Positions 18,862 through 25,817 of a stretch of DNA of 64,000 nucleotides are shown here, piece after piece (the stretch's first letter is position 1; every line of letters begins with the position of its first letter). The DNA comes from Actinomycetes bacterium. GTDB taxonomy: Bacteria; Actinomycetota; Acidimicrobiia; Acidimicrobiales; Bog-793. Both the position numbers and the translations under genes were made by a program. The notes beneath the pieces are model-generated. The model worked only from the letters and a program-made list of their open reading frames with translations, was not told the DNA's origin and searched no databases. The stretch spans positions 1-64,000 of the forward strand of contig JAKBAA010000005.1 of NCBI GenBank assembly GCA_021809425.1, written 5' to 3'.

Positions 18862-18969
18862 CGAGGCAGGCGACCGCCCGCCGCTTCTGGCAACCTCATC
18901 GTTCGCCTCACCGCCGGCCGTGCGCGGGCCGGCGACGGCTGCTCGGGCAGGCGCGCCCGACGGCCGTGC

Positions 18970-20085
18970 TCAGCGGCCGTGCCCTGCTGGCTCCATCTGG
19001 CAGTCGACCCCGCGATGGTCGAGCTCTTCCAGGTAGATGGCCCGAATGCGCGGGTCCTCGTCCTCGTAGTCGATCTGGCGGCCTCCGTCCTCGAGCGACT
19101 TGTCCACACCCAGGAAGTGCCGCCTCCGCTCGTCGGTCAGTGGATAGCGAAGGCCGCCATAGGCGACAGCGAGGTAGCGGACCGGCGACTCGGAGGTGTT
19201 GAAGTGCTGGTGGAACATCTGGTCGGGTGGCGCGTAGACGACACCGTGGCGCCAGTCGATCCGCCGGAACTCCTCGTCGCCCTCGTACCACAACAGGCTG
19301 TAGCCGTGCCCGTCCACGGTGAACACGTGAAAGTCCGGACCGTGCCGGTGCCCCTTCTTGTAGGTCCCCACGGGCATCTCCGACACGTGGGCGTGCATCG
19401 TCGAGTCGGCGAGCACGAACTTGAGGTTCCGGCTCCCGGCGCCCCTCGCTGCCCAGGCCGGCAGCTCGAACTGGCGGAGGTCGGGGACGAAGTTGGTCTC
19501 CCACATGTGCCGACCCGGCGCCACGCCGACGAAGTCGCCCTCACCGGCGAACCGGCCGTCCCTCCCGAACCGCTCCTCGAAGGACCACGGGTTCTCGAAG
19601 ATGAAGCGCTCCTGACGAAACACCTTCATCACGAGCGGCAGGCTCGTCACCGAGGCGAAGCGCGCCGGTGCCGACCCGCTGGCATTGAAGTGGCGGTAGC
19701 GAGCGTTGAGCGGGAGGCCGAAGAGGCTGCGGGGCCCCCACTCGAAGCTATGGGCCCGGCCGTCGGCACGCTCGACCGTCGTCGTGCCGTGCCCGGAGAG
19801 GACGTAGACGACCTCTTCGTAGAGGTGCTGCTGCAGGATGGTCGAGCCGCCGGGCGGCAGCTCGGCCACCACCACGTTCACGTTGTCACCGCGACCGAGC
19901 AGGTGGACGACCGCGGCCGGCACGCCGAGGCGGGCCCATGGCGCCACCTCGACCTCGAGCAGGTCGACCCCGAAGTCCTCGACGATCGGGATCCCTTCGT
20001 TCCGGACCCATCGGTCGTACGGGTCGACCAGCAGCTTTCCCTCGGTCGCCGCTGCGGCGATGAGCTCGTCGACGTTCTCGCTCAA
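18970..20085 (-). CDS. Bicupin protein (type found next to EutA-like genes)
   Basis: Two cupin motifs: LPPGGSTILQQHLYEEVVYVLSGHG and KKGHRHGPDFHVFTVDGHG...PPDQMFHQHFNT; likely TTG start next to eutA-like stop. Confidence 0.8.
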   Translation of the reverse strand: MSENVDELIAAAATEGKLLVDPYDRWVRNEGIPIVEDFGVDLLEVEVAPWARLGVPAAVVHLLGRGDNVNVVVAELPPGGSTILQQHLYEEVVYVLSGHGTTTVERADGRAHSFEWGPRSLFGLPLNARYRHFNASGSAPARFASVTSLPLVMKVFRQERFIFENPWSFEERFGRDGRFAGEGDFVGVAPGRHMWETNFVPDLRQFELPAWAARGAGSRNLKFVLADSTMHAHVSEMPVGTYKKGHRHGPDFHVFTVDGHGYSLLWYEGDEEFRRIDWRHGVVYAPPDQMFHQHFNTSESPVRYLAVAYGGLRYPLTDERRRHFLGVDKSLEDGGRQIDYEDEDPRIRAIYLEELDHRGVDCQMEPAGHGR

Positions 20086-20086
20086 C

Positions 20087-21724
20087 TCACACCCCCGGGC
20101 TCTCGTCGCCCCATCGTGGCATCCCTGACCTTTCCGGCGTCGGCTCGGCCACGAGACGGCTCGGCGGCGCGAACAGCAGCGACTTGACGACGACCGGCAC
20201 GACCCCACTCGGCCGGCGCGGTGGCGCCAGGTCGACGAAGTCCATGCCGCCCAGCTCGAGGCCGTCGAGCGCCACGACCACTGGCGAGACGAGCCCGATC
20301 TCCTCGGCCATGATGCGGCCGAGGGAGGCGCCGAGGTCGCGATCGACCACGAGCACGGCGAGCTCGACGCCGTCGCCGCCCGAGGTGCGCACCGCGTCGG
20401 CGACCCCGGCGCCCAGCGCGAGCAGGCGCTCGTGGGACGGGTCGCCCTCCCACGAGAAGGCCAGGGCGACCGCCCGCGCCGCCTCGATGGCCTCCCGACG
20501 GGTCGCCATCGCCCGACGAGCCGCCTCGGCGATCGCCCTGCGCTCCGGGTGCTCGAGGTCGATCGCCGGCCGCACCACCGGGACACCGTGCGCCGGAAGG
20601 ACCGCCTCGTCCCCGACGAGCACCGTGCTCCCGCTCACCTGGGTCGAGAACTGTGCGACGCCGATCACCGTTGCCCGGATGCCCTCGCCTGCGGGCAGCA
20701 GGGCCGGCGAGGAGGCCTCGGCGGCGAGGCGCCATCGGATCGCCTCGGCGAGCGATCGGCCGAGGTCGCCGAAGTCTCCCTGCTCACGCCCGGAGAGGAA
20801 CTCTGCGACCCCTCCCGAGAAGCTCACCGCGGCCACCGGAGACCACCGGATCGCCTCGGTGAGCCAGAGCGCCCTCGCCAGCGGGTCGTCCCGCCCGAGG
20901 ATCGTCGCCACCAGGACCTCCGCCATGCGGGCCGCGAGGACCTCCTCCAGCTGCGGCGAAAGCCGCGAGCCGACCTCGAGGTCGGCGCCGACGGCGGCAG
21001 CGATGGCACGACCGTTCCCCTCCAGGCGGACGATCCGGCGCCCCTCGCCCCAAGCCATGAGACGGCTCCCGAGACCGAGCGCCCCGGTGGAGACGACCGC
21101 CCCTGCCTCGCAGCGTGCCAGCTTGGTCGTGCTCCCTCCGACGTCGACCGCCAGGACCGCCGCACCGGTCGCCCTCGAGCGACCCACCGCGCCCGACCCG
21201 TGCGCGGCAAGCTCGGCCTCGAGATGGTGGCCGGCAGCGGCACACACGAAGCGGCCGGCGTCGCGGGCGATGGCATTGGCCACGGCCTGCGCATTGCTCC
21301 GCTCGAGGGCCGCTCCGGTGAGGAGCACCGCACCCGTGTCGACCTCCTCGAAGCCCAGGCCCGAGGCTCGCTCCGACGCCGCGAGAAAGTCCGCGAGGCG
21401 CGCGGCGTCGATCAGCCCGCCGTCGTCGGCGTACGGTGTGAGCAGGACGGGCGAGCGCCACAGCTCCTCGCGCCCGGTCATCACGTATCGGCTCGAGAGC
21501 GCCGTGGCCAACCGCTCGAGGCGGACCTTGGAATGGGAGAGGTGCGTGGTGGAGGAGCCGACGTCGATCCCCACCGTGCGGAGCTCGAACGCCTCGACGC
21601 CCTCGAGCAGTTGCCACGTGGAGCTCACCGCAGCGCGTGTGCGACGGGGCGAGGGCCGCCGGCCCGGGCCGACGGACACGTGCGGCTGCACCAGCACGCC
21701 AGCCCCCTTGACCGCCCCATGCAT
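20087..21724 (-). CDS. EutA-like ethanolamine ammonia-lyase reactivase family protein (ASKHA ATPase)
   Basis: TVGIDVGSSTTHLSHSKVRLE, GAVLLTGAALERSNAQAVANAIA, VLAVDVGGSTTKLARCE, AAVSFSGGVAEF; ATG at 21724 (alternative 21751). Confidence 0.8.
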   Translation of the reverse strand: MHGAVKGAGVLVQPHVSVGPGRRPSPRRTRAAVSSTWQLLEGVEAFELRTVGIDVGSSTTHLSHSKVRLERLATALSSRYVMTGREELWRSPVLLTPYADDGGLIDAARLADFLAASERASGLGFEEVDTGAVLLTGAALERSNAQAVANAIARDAGRFVCAAAGHHLEAELAAHGSGAVGRSRATGAAVLAVDVGGSTTKLARCEAGAVVSTGALGLGSRLMAWGEGRRIVRLEGNGRAIAAAVGADLEVGSRLSPQLEEVLAARMAEVLVATILGRDDPLARALWLTEAIRWSPVAAVSFSGGVAEFLSGREQGDFGDLGRSLAEAIRWRLAAEASSPALLPAGEGIRATVIGVAQFSTQVSGSTVLVGDEAVLPAHGVPVVRPAIDLEHPERRAIAEAARRAMATRREAIEAARAVALAFSWEGDPSHERLLALGAGVADAVRTSGGDGVELAVLVVDRDLGASLGRIMAEEIGLVSPVVVALDGLELGGMDFVDLAPPRRPSGVVPVVVKSLLFAPPSRLVAEPTPERSGMPRWGDESPGV

Positions 21725-21734
21725 CCCCCTGAGC

Positions 21735-21747
21735 AGAATTGACTTCT
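21735..21747. promoter_or_regulatory. Putative cluster operator AGAA-TTGAC-TTCT in eutA-like/iclR divergent promoter region
   Basis: Shared palindrome RGAA-N5-TTCT. Confidence 0.55.
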
Positions 21748-21885
21748 TCATTGTGTTCCGGGGCGCCCGACACGTCAAGCGCAGCGTCGTCCCAGGTGAT
21801 CCCGCCGTTCCGAGATCGGCTCGATAGGATGGGCGACGTGCCATCTTTGCGGACCGGGCCCATCGGCCGTCTCGCGTAGGCCTCG

Positions 21886-22689
21886 ATGACGGATCACCCA
21901 CGGAGGACGAGCAAGGGCGCCAGCGCCAACGAGCGGCGGCCCAACTACCCGATCGAGTCGGTCGACAACGTCCTGCGACTTCTCCTCCTGATCGAGGCAC
22001 ACGGTGAGATCCGGGTCTCCGAGGCGAGCGCCAAGCTCGGCATCGCCGTCTCGACGGCACACCGGCTTCTCGCGATGCTGCTCCACCACGACTTCGTGAA
22101 GCAGGATCCGGTCTCGAAGGTGTATGCCCCGGGGCCGGTGCTCGTCCGGCTCGGCCTCGGCGCCATCCGCGAGATGGACATCCGGGTCATCGCCCGGCCC
22201 TACCTCGTGAAGCTGCGTGACGAGGTCGGGGAGACCGTCCACCTCGCGTTGCCGAAGGGACCGGAGATCCTCTTCGTCGACTCCATCGAGAGCAACAAGG
22301 CCCTGCGCGTCTCCGGCCGGATCGGCGCGTCCATGTGGGCCCACTGCACCTCGGTCGGCAAGGCCTATCTCGCCGAGGAGAGCGACGAGCGGCTCCTCGA
22401 GCTCTACCCCTCCATCGAGCTTGCCTCGATCACGTCCGCCTCCATCACGTCCAGGTCCCGCCTGTTCGCCGAGCTTCAGGAGGTGCGTGAGCGAGGCTAT
22501 GCGGAGAACGCGAACGAGAGCGAGGAGGGCGTCGGCTCCGTAGGGGTCGCGATCCACGACCGCCAGGGTCGAGCGGTCGCCTCGATCTCGGTGTCCCTCC
22601 CCCTTTCGCGCCTCACGCCCACGATCCGCGCAGAGGTCGTGCAGGCGGCCCTTGGCGCGGCCCACGACATCGAGGACGCGCTGCCCTGA
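21886..22689 (+). CDS. IclR-family transcriptional regulator
   Basis: N-terminal wHTH VDNVLRLLLLIEAHGEIRVSEASAKLGIAVSTAHRLLAML and IclR effector domain. Confidence 0.93.
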   Translation: MTDHPRRTSKGASANERRPNYPIESVDNVLRLLLLIEAHGEIRVSEASAKLGIAVSTAHRLLAMLLHHDFVKQDPVSKVYAPGPVLVRLGLGAIREMDIRVIARPYLVKLRDEVGETVHLALPKGPEILFVDSIESNKALRVSGRIGASMWAHCTSVGKAYLAEESDERLLELYPSIELASITSASITSRSRLFAELQEVRERGYAENANESEEGVGSVGVAIHDRQGRAVASISVSLPLSRLTPTIRAEVVQAALGAAHDIEDALP

Positions 22690-22755
22690 ACCCTCGCGAC
22701 GGGACCGCCGCCGGTGACCGTGCGCCGGTCCGTGCGCCGGTCATCGTCCGCCGGT

Positions 22756-22776
22756 CCGCTCCGCCGCCCGGAGCGG
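22756..22776. terminator. Hairpin between convergent iclR and Pht5-like 2 genes
   Basis: CCGCTCCG-CCGCC-CGGAGCGG perfect 8-bp stem. Confidence 0.45.
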
Positions 22777-22785
22777 CGTCGCTGG

Positions 22786-23769
22786 TCAGACTCTGAAGCT
22801 CGCCAGCACCTGGCGGGGAAAGAGCTCCTCGGGGGTCAACAACGTGCGGGCGACCCCCTGCTCGTGGGCGAAGCGCAGGAACGCCTCGATCGTGGTGCGG
22901 TTGGGCTCGAGGCCGTACGGCCACAATGGGCCCCCGAGCTGCGCCGTCAGCTCGCGGATGCGCTCGGGGATCCACGGGATGGGCAGCCGGCTCGCCGTCA
23001 TGTCGGCGAGGCGAGCCTCGCTGCGGCGCTTTGCCTCCTCGAAGGCGGACAAGAGGTTCATCGCGACCCACGGATGCTCCTCGAGCAGCCGGGCGCGAAG
23101 GACCACGACGTGCATGATCGGGAAGATGCCCGTCCTGCGCACGTACGCTTCCTCCACCGGCTGGTGGTCGGGAAAGAGCCGGACGATCCCCGGGTCGCCT
23201 TCCTCGAAGCTGCGTGGGGGGTGCGCCGAGAAGACCGCGTCCAGGTCGCCGGCGTGGAGCATCTCGTCGAGCGTCCGGTCCTTCACCGGCGTGAGCCGGA
23301 CACCGTCCGGCAGGCTCAGCTCGACCTTCTCGGTCCGACCCGCCTGGTTGACGCCAGCCTGGAACCATTCCACGTCGGACAGCGCAACGCCCCACTCGTG
23401 CATGAGGAGCGACCTGCTGTAGACGGCGGCGGTCTGGCACCACTCGGGCACGCCGATGCGCGCGCCGGCGAGCTCGTCCGGTGTCCGCGGCCCCGTCGGC
23501 GTGACGTAGATCGACGAGTGGCGGCACACCCGCGACGGGAACACGGGCAGGGCCACGACCGACTCGTCGCCCGCCGCGCGCAGGGCGACGTACTTCGCGA
23601 AGGACAGCTCGGAGACGTCCCACTCCCGGTAGTTGATGAAGCGGAAGAAGATCTCCTCGACCGGCAACGAGAGAAAGGAGAGCGCCATGCCCTCGGCCCG
23701 GACTCTCTCCTCGACCAGGTCGCGGGTGTGCTCGTAGTCGCTCATGGCGACGGTGAGCCGGACGGTCAC
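22786..23769 (-). CDS. 4,5-dihydroxyphthalate decarboxylase-like protein, paralog 2
   Basis: WDVSELSFAKYVAL, ARIGVPEWCQTAAVYSRSLL, FPDHQPVEEAYVRRTGIFPIMHVVVLR; colinear with 7844..8833; GTG start inferred. Confidence 0.8.
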   Translation of the reverse strand: MTVRLTVAMSDYEHTRDLVEERVRAEGMALSFLSLPVEEIFFRFINYREWDVSELSFAKYVALRAAGDESVVALPVFPSRVCRHSSIYVTPTGPRTPDELAGARIGVPEWCQTAAVYSRSLLMHEWGVALSDVEWFQAGVNQAGRTEKVELSLPDGVRLTPVKDRTLDEMLHAGDLDAVFSAHPPRSFEEGDPGIVRLFPDHQPVEEAYVRRTGIFPIMHVVVLRARLLEEHPWVAMNLLSAFEEAKRRSEARLADMTASRLPIPWIPERIRELTAQLGGPLWPYGLEPNRTTIEAFLRFAHEQGVARTLLTPEELFPRQVLASFRV

Positions 23770-23934
23770 CCTCGGAGCCTTCCGGTCATCAGGACCTCCC
23801 GTCCGTTCGGCCGCCCTCGTCACGCTGCCCCTGCGTCGAAGGAGCTCCGAAGGGAGGACACCTTCTGCGGCGGCCCACCGCCACCTCGCGCGCCCCCCGC
23901 CCGGGACCCACGACCCACAGGATCCGGGGCTTTT

Positions 23935-23951
23935 CCAGAAGGCGATTCTGG
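23935..23951. promoter_or_regulatory. Inverted repeat CCAGAA-GGCGA-TTCTGG, putative cluster operator
   Basis: Contains AGAA-N5-TTCT; upstream of Pht5-like 2. Confidence 0.55.
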
Positions 23952-24104
23952 CACAAGCTAGGGACGGCGCACGAGCCTGTCAAGCGGTGCGCGGGTACGG
24001 CCACCACGCCCGGTCCGTCGGCCGACGGAGGCGCCGGGCCGCGCCTGGCACGCCGACGGTGGGCACGTTGCGCCCACGGCACGCCACGGCGGCCGCAGCG
24101 ACGG

Positions 24105-25673
24105 TCAGAGCTTGACCGGCACAGAGGCGCCGAGGCGCTTCCCGTGCACGTCGAGCGCCGCCACGCCCACGTACGGGCCCTTGGCGTGGCTCGTGATGGC
24201 CGTCTCGAAGCCGGACTTCGGCACCACGGCGACCGGCTCGAGGGTCGCGGCGCTGGCCCCGGAGAGCACCTGCCACTGGGCGACCTCGGTGGCGCCGTTC
24301 CAGCTCACCCGCAGCGCGTAGCCCCCGATCTCGTCCCGCTCGAGCGTCACCGCCGGCGGCTCGCCCGGGGTCGCCGTCCAGGGGTATCGGAAGGCGCGGT
24401 AGGACTGGTCGTTCGTCGGGAACCGGTAGTCGGCGATCAGCTCGCCGCTCGAGGCGAACTCGCTCGAGTACGGCTCGGTGCCCCACCCCACGAACACGTT
24501 GCCGCTCGGCAGGACCTGCACGCTCCCCTCGTAGTACGTGAGGAGCTTGGCCGGGTGGGTGAACGCCTTCGCGAGGGCGACACGGCGGTGCGTCGTGTCC
24601 ATGTTCAGCACGAGCCCACGTGACTGGGGCTCTTCGGGCGGGTAGGCGCCGTCGTCGAACACCGTCAGCTGGGCCGTGCCGAGCCGGCGGACGTGGTGCT
24701 GCCAGTAGAAGCGCGCCCCGGTGCCGAAGGAGAAGTCGGACCGCTTGCCGCCGAGGCGCCACACGACCGCACCGGTGCGACGGTCGACGAGGTACACCGT
24801 CCACGTGTTGCGTGCCGAGACGATCAGGTGGTCGGCGTCCCACAGCGCCACCGAGTTGACGTGGAAGTAGTCCTGGGGCCCCTTCCCCTGCATCGGCATG
24901 TACGACTCCGCCACCGGGACGTGGTCGAGGCTGTTCCACTGCAGGAGGACCTTGCCGGTCGCCACGTCGACCTCCTGCACGACGCTCTCGAAGGCCTGCC
25001 CGACAGCGGGACCGCCGATGGCGCTGAGGTCGGCGGCGCGCACCCGGTAGGCGGTGAGCAGGGCGGTCCCCTGCGGGGTGAGCGTCAGCTCGTGCAGGTC
25101 CGCCTGGAGGCCGTTCCCGGCCTTGACCGTCGCCACGGGCTGGTACTGCTGGTCGAGGACGTACCCGTTGCCGTAGCCGATGCCGCTGTCGATCCGGCCG
25201 GTCCAGTAGGTGAGGACCGGGCGGCCCCGGTAGGACTGCACCTGCAGGTTGGTCGAGAAGCCCTGCTCGGGCAGGAACCAGACGAGGCTGCCGTTCGGGT
25301 GCGAGATCATCATCCCGCTCATCCCCAGCCGCTCGTCCACCGCCTCCGCGGTGGTCAGCTCCCGGCCCGTCGGCAACGGGCTCGGCGTCGTCATGAGGAG
25401 GCCGGTCGCCGGGACGATGCCGAGGTCGACCACCTGGAGGTGCGGCGGCACGAGGCTGGGCGCCGACTTGAACCGGGGCGGCCGCACCACCGGGGCGGGG
25501 GCGGCCGCCGCCCCTGCGACCGGGGCGCGGCCGAGCTCGAGCGCCCCGCCGGCGGACAGGGCCGCCAGGCCGAGGGCGCCCTGGCCGCTCCGGGCGAGAA
25601 AGTCCCGCCGTGACACGCCGCGGCGCCCTGGGGCACCCGCTCCAGGCCTGTCTCCCTGCTGGCTCGTCGGCAT
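24105..25673 (-). CDS. Arylsulfotransferase (ASST)-family protein with Tat-like signal
   Basis: RRDFLARSGQGALGLAAL leader; DLHELTLTPQGTALLTAY, YFHVNSVALWDADHLIVSARNTWTVYLVDRRTGAVVWRLGGKRSDF. Confidence 0.82.
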   Translation of the reverse strand: MPTSQQGDRPGAGAPGRRGVSRRDFLARSGQGALGLAALSAGGALELGRAPVAGAAAAPAPVVRPPRFKSAPSLVPPHLQVVDLGIVPATGLLMTTPSPLPTGRELTTAEAVDERLGMSGMMISHPNGSLVWFLPEQGFSTNLQVQSYRGRPVLTYWTGRIDSGIGYGNGYVLDQQYQPVATVKAGNGLQADLHELTLTPQGTALLTAYRVRAADLSAIGGPAVGQAFESVVQEVDVATGKVLLQWNSLDHVPVAESYMPMQGKGPQDYFHVNSVALWDADHLIVSARNTWTVYLVDRRTGAVVWRLGGKRSDFSFGTGARFYWQHHVRRLGTAQLTVFDDGAYPPEEPQSRGLVLNMDTTHRRVALAKAFTHPAKLLTYYEGSVQVLPSGNVFVGWGTEPYSSEFASSGELIADYRFPTNDQSYRAFRYPWTATPGEPPAVTLERDEIGGYALRVSWNGATEVAQWQVLSGASAATLEPVAVVPKSGFETAITSHAKGPYVGVAALDVHGKRLGASVPVKL

Positions 25674-25817
25674 GTCGCCCCTCCCGCGTCGCCACCGACG
25701 AGCCCGGTGCACGGCTGCCGGTCAGCCTCAGCTTAGGGACGGGAGCGGGCCGACCGAAGCCGGCACGCCGGGCGGCGAGCGCCCCCGGGCCCTGGTGGCG
25801 TTATCCTGCATCGCTCC

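Noticed and set aside
18043-20187. 714-aa plus-strand ORF over the aldolase and cupin genes
   Set aside because: Antisense to two genes with recognisable motifs; composition is shadow-like.
18970-21724. Ethanolamine utilisation operon or microcompartment
   Set aside because: Only a EutA-like protein is present; no eutB/eutC, shell proteins, adenosyltransferase or aldehyde dehydrogenase were found.
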